The notes: generated by a model not told the origin, from the letters alone. DNA of 64,000 nt from CADEED01 sp963839685 (GCA_963839685.1 CAWIVS010000010.1:248001-312000), one strand, 5' to 3'; shown: positions 36,109-46,329, numbered from the stretch's first letter. Numbers and translations: made by a program.

Positions 36109-36654
36109 GTGAGCACCAGTTTGTTAGTGAGGTCGGTGGCTCGAGCACGCGCGCGTATTGCTGCGTGTGCGCTGGGCTGTGCCTTGCCGCTGCTGCTGCC
36201 CGCCGCGTCGGCCGCCGAGCGCTACGAGCTGATCGGCAAGCCCGCGCCCGACCTGGTGGCACGCGGGCTCACCGGCGAGAACGTGCGCATCTCCGAGCAC
36301 CGCGGCGAGGTCGTGGTAGTTAGCTTCTGGAGCGGCAGCTGCAATACCTGCCGGAACCAGCTCGAGGCGCTCGATCGCATCGCGAAGACCTATTCGAGCG
36401 CCGGCCTCATCGTGATCGGCGTCAATCTCGACGACGACCTGGTACGCGCCGAGAAATTCGCGCGTACCCAGGACGTGCAGTTCCAGCTGCTGATCTCGGC
36501 GCCGGAGAACACCGGCCGTGATTATCGCGTCGACCGCGTGCCCATGACGGTGTTCGTGGATCGTGCCGGCGTGCTGCGCGGGGCGCACCGCGAATTCAGG
36601 GCGCACGACGAATCCCTCTACGTGCGCGAGTTGCGCACCCTTTTGAACGAATGA
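36109..36654 (+). CDS. Periplasmic redoxin (TlpA-like) with CNTC site
   Basis: A protein of about 181 residues with an Arg-rich n-region, a hydrophobic segment ending in LPAASA, and a redoxin fold carrying SGSCNTCRN (Cys78 and Cys81) plus the cis-proline strand RVPMTVFVDRAG. The active site differs from the usual CGPC or CxPC, which would change its redox potential. The start is uncertain: GTG at 36109 is used and other GTGs follow downstream. It opens a run of envelope genes ending in the ExbB/ExbD/TonB set. Confidence 0.78.
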   Translation: MSTSLLVRSVARARARIAACALGCALPLLLPAASAAERYELIGKPAPDLVARGLTGENVRISEHRGEVVVVSFWSGSCNTCRNQLEALDRIAKTYSSAGLIVIGVNLDDDLVRAEKFARTQDVQFQLLISAPENTGRDYRVDRVPMTVFVDRAGVLRGAHREFRAHDESLYVRELRTLLNE

Positions 36655-36669
36655 GCAAAGAGTAGCGAT

Positions 36670-37356
36670 ATGCATACCCACCGCTTCGTGCGCGCGGCCA
36701 CCTGGATGGTTGTCGCGATCCTCGCAACGCCACTGCTCGCGCAGGACCCGCCGGCACAGCCACCCCCGGATGCCGCCGCCGCACCGGTCGACGAAACCGC
36801 GCCGCCCGCCGATGCAGCGGTCACGGACGCGCCCGCCGGGACGCTGCTCTCGGAGCCGGCCGACGGCGCGACGCAAGCCGCCCCCGAGTCCGGCGAGCCG
36901 CCGGCCGACACGCGCGCGCTCGATGAAACCGTCCAGGATCTCAAGAAGGACGTGGTCGATCTGAATCGCGAACTGTTCGTGCTCGAGGAAGAGCTGCTGT
37001 TCCCGGCCAACACGCAGGTTGCGGTGTTCGTCTCGATGGATATCGGCGAATTCTTCGCGCTCGATTCGTTGACGCTCAAGATCGACAACAAGGAAGTGGC
37101 CAACTACCTGTACACGCCGCGCGAGGCCGAGGCGCTGCTCAAGGGCGGCGTGCACCGCGTCTTTCTCGGCAATCTCAAGGTCGGCGACCACCAGCTGGTG
37201 GCGTTCTTCAACGGCAAGGGGCCGATGGAACGCGACTACAAGCGCGGCGCGAATCTCAAGTTCGAGAAGGGCGTGGGAGCCAAGTATCTCGAACTCAAGA
37301 TCACCGACCGCCAGCGTCGCGGTCAGCCCGAGTTCGCCATCAAGGACTGGGAATAG
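36670..37356 (+). CDS. Periplasmic coiled-coil protein of unknown function
   Basis: A 228-residue exported protein: signal peptide (MVVAILATPLLA), a Pro/Ala-rich disordered stretch of about 60 residues, a short coiled coil (LDETVQDLKKDVVDLNREL), then a compact domain with VAVFVSMDIGEFFALDS, VANYLYTPREAEALLKGG and FFNGKGPMERDYKRG. I do not recognise the domain. Its place between the redoxin and the TPR genes, with gaps of about 16 bases each side, points to a structural part of the same envelope system. Confidence 0.65.
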   Translation: MHTHRFVRAATWMVVAILATPLLAQDPPAQPPPDAAAAPVDETAPPADAAVTDAPAGTLLSEPADGATQAAPESGEPPADTRALDETVQDLKKDVVDLNRELFVLEEELLFPANTQVAVFVSMDIGEFFALDSLTLKIDNKEVANYLYTPREAEALLKGGVHRVFLGNLKVGDHQLVAFFNGKGPMERDYKRGANLKFEKGVGAKYLELKITDRQRRGQPEFAIKDWE

Positions 37357-37372
37357 TTTCCGGAGTCGGAGC

Positions 37373-39499
37373 TTGAAGCGTCTGCAACAGTTCGCAGTGA
37401 CGTGCGTTGTGCTGGCGGCATTGTCGCCGGCCCTTGTCTCGCCGGCGAGGGCCGCCAAGCCGGAGGTCGACAAGCTGACGCCGACGGTGGTGCGCGACCT
37501 GCACTTCGGCGACGCACTCTTCTATTACTACCAGGGCCGTGACCTGGAGTCGATCACGCGCCTGCTCGCCTACCAGCAGTGGGGGCGCATGCCGCACCAC
37601 GACGCCGAGACCAATCTGCTGCTCGGCGGTCTGTACCTGTCGCTCGGCCTGCACAACGAGGCCGGCGAACGCTTCGAAACGCTGCTCACGCGGTCGGTGC
37701 CCGAAGGTGTGCGCAACCGCGCCTGGTTCTATCTCGGCAAGGTCTGGTACGTGCGCGGTTACCTCGACCGCGCCGAACGCGCCATCAAGGAAGTGCAGGG
37801 CAGGCTGACGCCGGATCTCGAAGCCGAGCGCCTGCACATGCTCAGCAACATCCTCATGCGCCAGCAGCGCTTCGATGAGGCCATCGCCCTGCTGAACGCC
37901 TGGCGCGGCCGCAAGGATCAATCCGACTGGCTGGCCTACGCGCAGTACAACCTGGGCGTTGCGCTGGTGCGCAAGGGCCTGGTGAGCGAGGCGGATCCTT
38001 TCCTCAGCGCCGTGGGCACGATCGAGTCCGGCCGGCGCGAACTGCGTTCACTGCGGGACCGCGCCAATCTCGCGCTCGGCTACGCCTACCTGCAGGCCAA
38101 CCAGCCGGCGCTCGCCAAGCCCGCGCTCGAGCGCGTGCGCCTCGACGGGCCGTTCTCCAACAAGGCGCTGCTGGGCGTGGGTTGGGCGGATGCGGCCGAA
38201 GGACAATTCCAGGAGGCTCTCACACCCTGGATGGAGCTGCGCGATCGCAACTTGCTGGATTCGGCCGTGCAGGAGGCCTATCTCGCGATTCCGTATGCCT
38301 TTGCCAAGCTCAATGCCAACGCGCAGGCCGCCGAGAACTACGAGCTCGCCATCCGTTCGTTCGATACCGAGACCGTAAACCTCGATGTGTCCATCGCCGA
38401 AATCAACGATGGCACCATGCTCGACAAACTACTGAAGCGCGACGAGCGGGATCAATACGGCTGGTTCTGGCAGCTGCGCGAAATCCCGGACGCCGCGCAA
38501 TCGCGTTACCTGTATCACCTGCTGGCCGGTCACGACTTCCAGGAAGGCCTCAAGAACTACCGCGACCTGGCCTTCCTCGGCGGCACGCTGGCGCGCTGGC
38601 AGGACAGCGTCGTGGCATTCGACGACATGCTGGCGACCCGCGAACGTGCTTACGCGGAGCGCGTGCCGCAGGCCGACGCCGTGCTGAGCTCGGGACGGCT
38701 CGACCAGTATGGTGCCGACCGAACCACGGTCGGCGGGCGGCTCGACGAGGTCGAGGCCTCGCAGGATGTGGCCGCGCTCGGCACTCCCGAGGAACGCGAC
38801 CAGTGGCAACGCATCGTGCGGCTCGAATCCGCGTTACTCGCCGCGCCGGACGACGAGGAAACCAATGTCATCCGCGAGAAGACGCGGCTTGCCAAGGGCG
38901 TGCTCTACTGGCGTCTCGCGGAAAGTTTCAAGGCGCGCGTGTGGAACGAACGCCGCACCTTGAAGGATTTGGACCAAGCCTTGCGGGAAGCTCAGAATCG
39001 ATGGGTTCGGGTGCAGAAGGCGCGCGGCTCCATGCCTGACTACACCGGCGACTTCGCCGGGCGCGTCGCCGCGTTGCGCTCGCGGCTCGACGCCGCGCAG
39101 GTGCGCCTCGCCGACGTCGCGAAGCAGCAGAACGGTCTGCTCGAAAGCCTGGCGCGCAACGAACTGGTGCAGCAGAAGGAGCGCATCGAGACGTACCAGA
39201 TCCAGGCGCGTTTCGCGCTGGCTGCCATCTACGATCGTGCCGCCGCACCGCCGGCCGCCGCACCCGCTGGCGCTCCGAAAGAATCGCAGGGCGATCTCGA
39301 AACCGTGCCCGGCGAGGGCGCTGAGCCGGCACCCGCGCCGCTCGATGGCGCGCCACCGCCGCGCGCCACGGATCCGGAAGCGCCACCGGCCGGTCCGGCT
39401 GACCGCACTGCCACCGACACCGCACCCGCGACTCCACCGACGGATTCCGTGGAGCCGGGCGTCAACACTTCGGCACCAGCGCCCGAGGCGCCGAAATGA
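37373..39499 (+). CDS. Large exported TPR protein
   Basis: A 708-residue protein starting at TTG with GGAG close by, with a signal peptide (VLAALSPALVSPARA). TPR-like helices fill residues 60-330 (ETNLLLGGLYLSLGLHNEA, WFYLGKVWYVRGYLDRAE), a helical middle follows, a coiled coil lies near 540-600, and the tail is Pro/Ala-rich. The tail ends with EPGVNTSAPAP, a motif repeated in the small exported protein four kilobases downstream. Probably periplasmic scaffold of the Agl/Tol-like system. Its stop overlaps the next start (ATGA). Confidence 0.78.
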   Translation: MKRLQQFAVTCVVLAALSPALVSPARAAKPEVDKLTPTVVRDLHFGDALFYYYQGRDLESITRLLAYQQWGRMPHHDAETNLLLGGLYLSLGLHNEAGERFETLLTRSVPEGVRNRAWFYLGKVWYVRGYLDRAERAIKEVQGRLTPDLEAERLHMLSNILMRQQRFDEAIALLNAWRGRKDQSDWLAYAQYNLGVALVRKGLVSEADPFLSAVGTIESGRRELRSLRDRANLALGYAYLQANQPALAKPALERVRLDGPFSNKALLGVGWADAAEGQFQEALTPWMELRDRNLLDSAVQEAYLAIPYAFAKLNANAQAAENYELAIRSFDTETVNLDVSIAEINDGTMLDKLLKRDERDQYGWFWQLREIPDAAQSRYLYHLLAGHDFQEGLKNYRDLAFLGGTLARWQDSVVAFDDMLATRERAYAERVPQADAVLSSGRLDQYGADRTTVGGRLDEVEASQDVAALGTPEERDQWQRIVRLESALLAAPDDEETNVIREKTRLAKGVLYWRLAESFKARVWNERRTLKDLDQALREAQNRWVRVQKARGSMPDYTGDFAGRVAALRSRLDAAQVRLADVAKQQNGLLESLARNELVQQKERIETYQIQARFALAAIYDRAAAPPAAAPAGAPKESQGDLETVPGEGAEPAPAPLDGAPPPRATDPEAPPAGPADRTATDTAPATPPTDSVEPGVNTSAPAPEAPK

Positions 39500-42400
39500 G
39501 CCGGAGCGTCGCTCACAAACTGCTCGCCGCCGCGCCAGTCCTGCTGATGACGGCGTTGTGCGCTGGCATTGCGCTGGACGCCGCCGCCGCGGCAAAGAAG
39601 AAGGAGAAAACCATCGGCGAGCTCAACGCGCGCCCGGTGGTCGTTCAGCCCGAGCAGAAAGTGGAAGCGTCGAGTCAGCGCGCCATGGAGAATTACCGGC
39701 GCTTCCTCGAGCTGCAGAAGACCGATCCGCAGCTGCGCGCCGAAGCGCTGCGCCGCCTCGCCGACCTCAACATGGAGGCGGGTGAGGGCGATCGCCTCGC
39801 CGGCGAAGCATCGCTGATCGACGCGCAGGGCGCCGAGGCCATCCAGCTGTACACCAGCCTGCTCAAGAGTTATCCCGACTACCCGCGCAACGACCAGGTG
39901 CTCTACCAGCTGGCGCGCGCCTACGAGACCACGGGCCAGCCCGAAAAGGCGTTGGCGACTCTCGATGACATCCTGCGGCGTTATCCGCGGACTCCGCAGA
40001 TGGACGAGGTGCAATTCCGCCGCGGCGAACTGCTGTTTTCCGCCAAGCAGTACCGGCCCGCGCAGGATGCTTACGCCTACGTGCTCGGGCACGGCGACAA
40101 ATCCACGTTCCTGACGCAGAGCCTGTACAAACACGGCTGGTCGCTGTTCAAGCAGGGCCTCAACGACGACAGTCTGCCGTCGTTTGCCGGGGTGCTCGAT
40201 CGCACCATGCTCACACGCCAGACTCACAAGCTGATTCCAGTCGAGAAGCTGCCGCGCGCCAACCGCGAGCTGGCCGACGACACGCTGCGTGTCATGGCCA
40301 TCACCTTCTCGTATGACGACGATTCGGTTGCCGCCATCGACCGCTTCCTGTCCGCGCACAACAACCCTGCCTACGCGCCCATCCTCTACTCGCGCCTCGG
40401 CGATCTGTATGTCGAGAAGGAACGCTTCCAGGATGCGGCGGCCGTGTATCGCGCCTTCGCCACCCGCCAACCGAACAGCGAATTCTCGCCGGGCCTGTCG
40501 ATGCAGGCCATCGATGCCTACCGCAAGGGCGGCTTTACCGAGCTGGTGCTCGAAGGCAAACGCGAATACGTGGCGCTGTACAACTACGGCACGGAATTCT
40601 GGAACGGCCGCAACAAGGCTGACTACCCGAACATCGCCAAGGAGCTCAAGACCAACCTCAAGGACGTCGCCACCTACTTCCACGCCAATGCGCAGAAGTC
40701 GAAGAAGGTGGACGAGTACCTCGAGGCGGCCCGCTGGTATCGCACCTATCTCGACTCCTTCCCGGACGATCCGGATTCCTTCGGCACCAACTACCTGTTG
40801 TCCGAGACGCTGTACTCGGCCAATGACTTCCAGGGCGCCGCCACGGAATTCACCCGCACCGCCTACAACTATCCGCGCAATCCGCGCTCGGCGGCCGCGG
40901 CCTACGCCGCGCTCGGCTCGTACACCAAATACGAGCAAAGCCTGCCGGCGGCGCAAAAAGTCGAGGCACACAAGGTGGCCGTGGATGCCGGCATCAAGTT
41001 CGGCACCAGCTTCCCGGAACACCCGGACAGCACCGGTGTGCTGACACGCGCCGCCGAAGACGTCTTCGCCACGCAGGATCTGCAGCGCTCGATCGAAGTC
41101 GCCAACCTCGTGCTGGCGCACCAGCCGCCGGCCGATGCACCCAAGCGCCGCATTGCCTACACCATCATTGGCCAGGCGAATTTCGACCTGATGCAGTTCG
41201 CCGAAGCCGAGAAGGGCTACATCGCGGCGCGCGACCTGCTGCCGCCGAACGACAAGATGCGCACGGATCTCACCGAGCGCATCGCCTCGTCGGTTTATCG
41301 CCAGGCCGAAGCCAAGCAGAAGGGCGGTGACGCCGCCGGCGCGGTCGAGGATTTCCTGCGCATCGCACAGGTGGCCGGCACTTCCAAGATCGCGGCGCAG
41401 GCCGAATACGACGCCGGTGCGCAGCTCATCCAGCTCAAGGACTGGCCGCGCGCCATCACCGTGCTCGAGCGCTTCCGCACGGCGAATCCGAAGAGCGAGT
41501 TCACCCCGGATGTCACGCGCAAGCTCGCGGTGGCGTATACCGAGACCGGCCAGGCCGGCCAGGCGGCGGTGGAGTTCGAACGCATCGCGTTGAATCCGGC
41601 GGAGACGCGAGATGTGCAGCGCGAGGCCAACCTGACTGCCGCCGACCTGTACACCAAGGCCGGCAACACGCCCAAGGCCGTCGGCATGCTCGAGCGCTTC
41701 GTGGTCACGTATCCCACGCCGGTGGCCGATTCCGTCGAAGCGCGCCAGAAGCTCGCCGACATCGCCGGCACCGCGGGCCAGGCCGACAAACAACGTTACT
41801 GGCAGCGCGAGATTATCAATGCCGATCGTACGGCTGGTCCGGGACGCACCGACCGCACGCAATACCTCGCCGCCAAGTCGCAGCTCGCGCTGGCCGCGCC
41901 GGCGCGCGACGAGTTCCGCAACATCGCGTTGGTGCTGCCGCTGAAGCAGAGCCTGGCGAAGAAACGCAAGGCCATGGAGGCGGCGCTCGGTGGCTACAAG
42001 AGCGCGGCCGACTACCGGGTGGCCGAAGTCACCACCGCGGCGACCTACGAAATCGCGGAGATCTACCGCAAGCTGGGCCTGGACATCATGAAGTCCGAGC
42101 GGCCGAAGAAACTCGAAGCCGACCAGATGGACGAATACAACTCGCTGCTCGAGGAACAGGCGTTCCCGTTCGAGGAGCAGGCCATCGCCACGCACGAGAT
42201 CAACACGCGACTCGCGCGCCAGAGTGTCTACGACGAATCGGTGAAGAAGAGTTATACGGCGCTGGCGGAGCTCAAGCCCGGCCGCTACGGCAAGACCGAA
42301 ATGGGTGCCGAATATTTCGACGCACCGGTGCCACCGCCGCCACCGGCGCAGGCGCCGCCGCCGATGGCAACTCCTGCAAATCCTTCGAAAGATTCGCCGG

Positions 42401-43054
42401 CCGTCCCGGCCGGCGGGGCGACGGCTGCACCGGTGGCCGGCGCTGGCGGGACGCCCACGGCGACACCGGCGATCACGCCGCCACCGATGCCCACGGTTTC
42501 GAGCCGCGCCACCTCCGACTTCACGCGCGCGCTCGGCTTGATGCGCGGCGGAGATGCCACGCAGGCCATCCTCGAATTCCAGGTGATGACGCAGTCGTAT
42601 CCGGAGTTGCCGGGCCCGTACACCAATCTCGGCCTGCTGTATCGCAAGACCAACCAGCTGGCCGAGTCCGAGGCCGCCCTGCAGAAGGCCACCGAACTCG
42701 CGGCCTGGGACGCGGCGACCTGGAACGAATACGGAATCACGCTGCGCCAGGCCGGCAAGTTCACCGAAGCGCGCAGCGCCTACGAGCGCGCCCTCGAGGC
42801 GAATTCGTCTTACGCGCCGGCACACCGCAATCTCGGTGTGCTGCTCGACCTGTTCCTCGACGAGCCGGTGACTGCGCAAGCCGAGCTCGAGACTTACAAG
42901 ACCCTCAGCGGTGAGGAAAAACCTGTCAGCGGCTGGATCGCGGAACTGCGCTCCCGCAACAAGGTCTCTGGAAGACCCGCTGAAACTGCACCGCGCCGCG
43001 GAACCCGCACCGGCCGCGGAACCCGCGCCGACTCCACCGCCGCAAGGAGGCTGA
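39496..43054 (+). CDS. Very large exported TPR protein, frameshift near the C-terminus
   Basis: About 1185 residues, starting at 39496 in an ATGA overlap. A signal peptide leads to long arrays of TPR-like repeats (LYQLARAYETTGQPEKAL, LYSRLGDLYVEKERFQDAA, YTNLGLLYRKTNQLAESE), broken by a Pro/Ala-rich linker around residue 950-1000. In the given sequence the frame reads on into the next gene, but near 42962 coding switches: an alternate frame continues LEDPLKLHRAAEPAPAAEP and stops at 43052-43054, just before the GGAGG-preceded GTG of the next gene. I therefore place the true end there. Such proteins bridge envelope complexes. Confidence 0.75.
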
Positions 43055-43056
43055 TC

Positions 43057-43542
43057 GTGAACAAACTACTTTGCCTGGCCCTGGTATTGCTCGCCGCTGC
43101 GGCCGTGGCGCAGGAATCGAAACCGCCCGCCGAGCTCGAGCCCGGCGTCAACACGTCGGCGCCGTCGTCCGCTCCGGTGGCGCCGCCCGCCGCCACTCCG
43201 GACGCAGCCGTCCCGCAATCCCAGGGCACACCTGCCGCCAATTCGCGCAGCGCACCGGCCGCGACTAACAAACCCGCGGCCAAGCCGGCGCCGCGCGGCA
43301 ACGCCAAGGACCGCCTGGATCTCGATGCCACGCAGATCACCGGCAACAGAGAACTCCCCAAGGTTCTGTACATCGTGCCCTGGCGCAGTGCAGAACTCGG
43401 CGACCTGGTGGGGCGCCCGGTCAACAGCCTGCTGGACGAAGTGCTCCAGCCGGTCGACCGTGACGTCTTTCGCAGGCAGAACCGCTACTTCGACGCGCTG
43501 CAACCCAACGCGGCGCTCCCCGCCAGCAACCCTGAGAAGTAA
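43057..43542 (+). CDS. Small exported protein with conserved C-terminal domain
   Basis: A 161-residue protein beginning at GTG 43057 behind AAGGAGG, with a signal peptide (LCLALVLLAAAAVA). A Pro/Ala-rich linker carrying EPGVNTSAP separates it from a compact C-terminal domain of about 80 residues (LDLDATQITGNRELPKVLYI, then LVGRPVNSLLDEVLQPVDRD). The family is unnamed to me, but this placement just before ExbB/TolQ suggests a periplasmic adaptor. In the raw sequence it is fused in frame to the preceding TPR gene because of a frameshift. Confidence 0.72.
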   Translation: MNKLLCLALVLLAAAAVAQESKPPAELEPGVNTSAPSSAPVAPPAATPDAAVPQSQGTPAANSRSAPAATNKPAAKPAPRGNAKDRLDLDATQITGNRELPKVLYIVPWRSAELGDLVGRPVNSLLDEVLQPVDRDVFRRQNRYFDALQPNAALPASNPEK

Positions 43543-43647
43543 TTAACGGGAAGTGATTAACAGTTTTCAGCACTTATGTAACGCACTCTTGCGTTTGTTT
43601 GAGCCCCGCCCCGGCTTTTTTGACCCAGTTTTCCGAGGAGAGTAGAC

Positions 43648-44346
43648 GTGGATTCCATTAAAAGTGTCGCAATTTTCTTCAAGGAGGGTGGCTTCTTCCT
43701 GTGGCCGCTCACCATCATCTTCGTGGTGGGTGTGGCCATCGCCGTCGAGCGCTGGTTCTACCTGACGAAGGAAACCTTCAAGAACCGCAACCTGTGGGAT
43801 GAGGTCGCGCCGCACCTGGGCGCTGGCAACTTCAAGCAGGCCGTCGCGCTCGCCAACAACTCGTCGGCGCAGATCGGCACGGTTCTCAAGTACGGCCTTG
43901 CACGCCTGGCGACGGCGCGCCGGCGCGATGACATTCAGCAGGCAATGGAAGAGTCGCTGCTCGAAATCGTGCCGCGCCTGGAAAAGCGTACGCACTATCT
44001 ATCGGCGCTCGCCAACATCGGCATGCTCGTCGGTCTGCTCGGCACCATCATGGCATTGATCCACGCCTTCGGCGCGGTCTCGCAGGCGAACCCCGCCGAG
44101 AAGGCGTCGCTGCTGGCGGCGGCCATTTCCGAAGCCATGAACAACACGGCCGCCGGTCTGGCGGTGGCGATCACGCTGCTGCTGTCGCACATGTTCCTCG
44201 AGGCGAAGACCACTTCACTCATCGACAGCCTCGAGATCGCGGTGGTCAAGTTCCTCAATTCCATCACGGAGCGTTATTCGGAACCCGCGGCTCCGGCGCC
44301 TGGCCCCGGCATGGCCCCGCGCGTTCCGACCCCGCGAACTGCCTGA
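43648..44346 (+). CDS. MotA/TolQ/ExbB proton channel family protein
   Basis: A 232-residue inner-membrane protein: an N-terminal helix (FFLWPLTIIFVVGVAIAVERW), a cytoplasmic loop, and two helices (LSALANIGMLVGLLGTIMALI and AAGLAVAITLLLSHM) with the conserved Gly/Thr pattern of ExbB/TolQ channels. With ExbD it uses the proton motive force to drive a TonB-like partner. GTG start with GAGGAG upstream. The Pro-rich tail is longer than in classical ExbB. It begins a tight four-gene set. Confidence 0.92.
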   Translation: MDSIKSVAIFFKEGGFFLWPLTIIFVVGVAIAVERWFYLTKETFKNRNLWDEVAPHLGAGNFKQAVALANNSSAQIGTVLKYGLARLATARRRDDIQQAMEESLLEIVPRLEKRTHYLSALANIGMLVGLLGTIMALIHAFGAVSQANPAEKASLLAAAISEAMNNTAAGLAVAITLLLSHMFLEAKTTSLIDSLEIAVVKFLNSITERYSEPAAPAPGPGMAPRVPTPRTA

Positions 44347-44392
44347 TAGCGGCCCGATCGGCAGACGATCCCGTGACGGATAGGAACTGAAT

Positions 44393-44933
44393 ATGGCCTC
44401 ATCCAAGCTCGCCGCCCGCGCGATTCGCAACCACGCGAAGTACCGCGGCCGCAACGACCTCAACATCGTGCCGATGATCGACATGATGGTCATCCTCGTG
44501 TTCTTCCTGCTGTTCACGGCGGTGTTCTCCAACACGAACATCCTCGAGCTCAATCTTCCGGCGCCCAACTCCTCGGTGCCGGAACTTCCCCAGGGGCTCA
44601 ATCTCGAGGTGATCGTGCGGCAGAACACCATCGAAGTCGCGGACCGCAATTCGGGCGTGTTGCGCACGCTGCCCAAGAAGGACGGCGAATACGACTACGC
44701 TGGCCTGTCGGGATTCCTGCAGTCCGTGAAGAGCAAGTACCCGGCGACGCTCGCGGCCAGCGTGCTGCTCGAGCCGGATATTCCGTACGACGTGCTGGTC
44801 CAGACCATGGACAACACGCGCGTATGGCTCAACAGCCGAGGGAATCGGGCTAACCAAGGTGGAACTGTTTCCCGACATCTCGGTGGGTGACGCGCCGCTG
44901 ACTGGTGCGGCTGCCTCGGGAGGTGGCAAGTGA
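44393..44933 (+). CDS. ExbD/TolR family protein 1, frameshifted near the C-terminus
   Basis: A protein of about 180 residues: basic N-terminus, one membrane helix with the key Asp (NIVPMIDMMVILVFFLL) and a periplasmic domain. The given frame stops at 44890 after atypical residues, but from about 44825 the neighbouring frame continues the family pattern (AEGIGLTKVELFPDISVG) to a stop at 44931-44933, which overlaps the next start as GTGA. The restored overlap shows this is the original frame. A one-base indel, true or technical, explains the break. Confidence 0.85.
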
Positions 44934-45436
44934 CACCGTATCGCATCAAGAAGCATCGCGAGCGCGGTCATCACGGCAGTCACATGGCGCTGGTGCCATT
45001 CATCGACATGCTGACCATGCTGGTGGTGTTTCTGCTGTTGCACAGCTCGGACGTGGAAATCCTGCCGAACACCAAACAGATCACCGTGCCGCAGTCGGTC
45101 GCCGAGATCAAGCCGCGCGAGACCGTCGTGGTCATGGTCACCAAGGAAGACCTGCTGGTGAATGGCCGCCTTGTGGCCAAGGTCAAGGACGTGAATGACG
45201 CCCGTGCCGAGCTCATCATCGAGCCGCTGCGCGTGGCGCTGAAAGAACAGAACGACACCAGCCTGCGCACCACCGCGCAGCAGGATCTCGCGGATCGCGA
45301 GGTCACCATCATGGGTGACAAGGGCACGCCCTTCACCGTGCTCAAGCGCGTCATGGCCACCGCCACCGCCGCCGACTACGGCAAGGTCTCGCTGGCGGTG
45401 ATGCAGAAAGAAGTCGAGGCGGGGGCGGGCGCATGA
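44930..45436 (+). CDS. ExbD/TolR family protein 2
   Basis: A 168-residue membrane protein with a basic N-terminus, one helix carrying the conserved Asp (LVPFIDMLTMLVVFLLLH) and a periplasmic domain (REVTIMGDKGTPFTVLKRVM). Two ExbD-like proteins in series, as in Agl-type and some Tol systems, suggest a hetero-oligomeric stator ring. The GTG start overlaps the previous stop and its own stop overlaps the next ATG (ATGA), so the set is translationally coupled. Confidence 0.92.
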   Translation: MTPYRIKKHRERGHHGSHMALVPFIDMLTMLVVFLLLHSSDVEILPNTKQITVPQSVAEIKPRETVVVMVTKEDLLVNGRLVAKVKDVNDARAELIIEPLRVALKEQNDTSLRTTAQQDLADREVTIMGDKGTPFTVLKRVMATATAADYGKVSLAVMQKEVEAGAGA

Positions 45437-46329
45437 GCATGGGCCTTGCACCCTATTTCCGCCGCTTCGAGCTGCCCTGGGCTCCTGGGGAGGAGAGCGA
45501 ACGTCGCTTCAAGCGGCTGCTGAGCATCCTGCTCATCATCTCCACGCTGCTTGCGATCCTCATCTGGCTGCTGCCGTTGAAGCGCGCCAAGCCGTCGGTC
45601 CAGGACCTGCCGGAGCGCGTGGTGCAGCTCATCGTCGAGAAGCCGCCACCGCCACCTCCGCCTCCGCCACCGGAGCCGGAGAAGAAGCCGGAACCCGAAA
45701 AACCCAAGCCCGACCAGAAGCCCACGGAGAAGCCCAAGCCCGAGCTGCGCAAGCAGATGCGCGCCTTCGAGGATGCATTCGCGGACCTGCGCGAAGACGT
45801 CGACATCAAGGATCCGCAGATGAAGGCGCCGGTCGAGAACGCGCGCTCGGAGCGCAATCTCATCACCTCGCAGGCCGGCCGCGCTTCGGGCGGCATCAAC
45901 ACTTCCAATCTCGCCCGTGGCTTCGGCGGTGGCGCGGGAGCCATCGGCACGCACACCACCACGCAGGTGCAACACGGCGCGGGTCTCGATCCGAATGCCG
46001 GCGGTCGCGTGCAGCGCACCGGTGACAGCGGCAAGGGCTCGCGCGCGCGCGAGGAAGTGGAAATCGTCTTCGACCGCAACAAAGGCGCGTTGTACGCGTT
46101 GTACGGGCGCGCACTGCGCGATCAGCCCGAACTCGCGGGCAAGCTGGTGCTCGAATTCACCATCGCGCCGACGGGCGAGATCACCATGTGTCGCGTGGTG
46201 TCGAGTGAGCTCAACGATGCCGAGCTGGAAAAGAAGATCGTGGCGCGTGTGCGCCTGATTCGCTTCAAGCCGGCGGACGTCGAACCGCTCACGGTCAGCA
46301 AGCCCATCGACTTCTTCCCGGCGGCGTAG
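45433..46329 (+). CDS. AgmX/PglI C-terminal domain (TonB-like) energy transducer
   Basis: A 298-residue inner-membrane protein. One membrane helix (LLSILLIISTLLAILIWLL) is followed by a polyproline/Lys-Glu region (ten consecutive prolines, then PEPEKKPEPEKPK) that can span the periplasm, and a C-terminal domain with EEVEIVFDRNKGALYALYGR and FTIAPTGEITMCRVVSSELN, the AgmX/PglI type related to TonB. It would carry the force generated by the ExbB/ExbD channel to outer-membrane or cell-wall partners. Myxococcus members take part in gliding; here the role is inferred only by family. Confidence 0.88.
   Translation: MSMGLAPYFRRFELPWAPGEESERRFKRLLSILLIISTLLAILIWLLPLKRAKPSVQDLPERVVQLIVEKPPPPPPPPPPEPEKKPEPEKPKPDQKPTEKPKPELRKQMRAFEDAFADLREDVDIKDPQMKAPVENARSERNLITSQAGRASGGINTSNLARGFGGGAGAIGTHTTTQVQHGAGLDPNAGGRVQRTGDSGKGSRAREEVEIVFDRNKGALYALYGRALRDQPELAGKLVLEFTIAPTGEITMCRVVSSELNDAELEKKIVARVRLIRFKPADVEPLTVSKPIDFFPAA

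Noticed and set aside
39229..42879. A 1216-codon open frame on the minus strand opposite the two TPR genes
   Set aside because: It mirrors the GC-rich codon pattern of the plus-strand genes, has a His/Arg/Gly-rich composition with no recognisable domain, and the plus-strand reading gives signal peptides and clear TPRs.
39496..43542. A single 1348-residue TPR protein
   Set aside because: An internal signal peptide, a strong Shine-Dalgarno at 43044-43050 and a family-like alternate-frame ending show two genes joined by a frameshift.
45640..45690. A short CCGCCA-type tandem repeat
   Set aside because: It encodes the polyproline segment expected in a TonB-like periplasm-spanning region, so it is not an independent repeat element.
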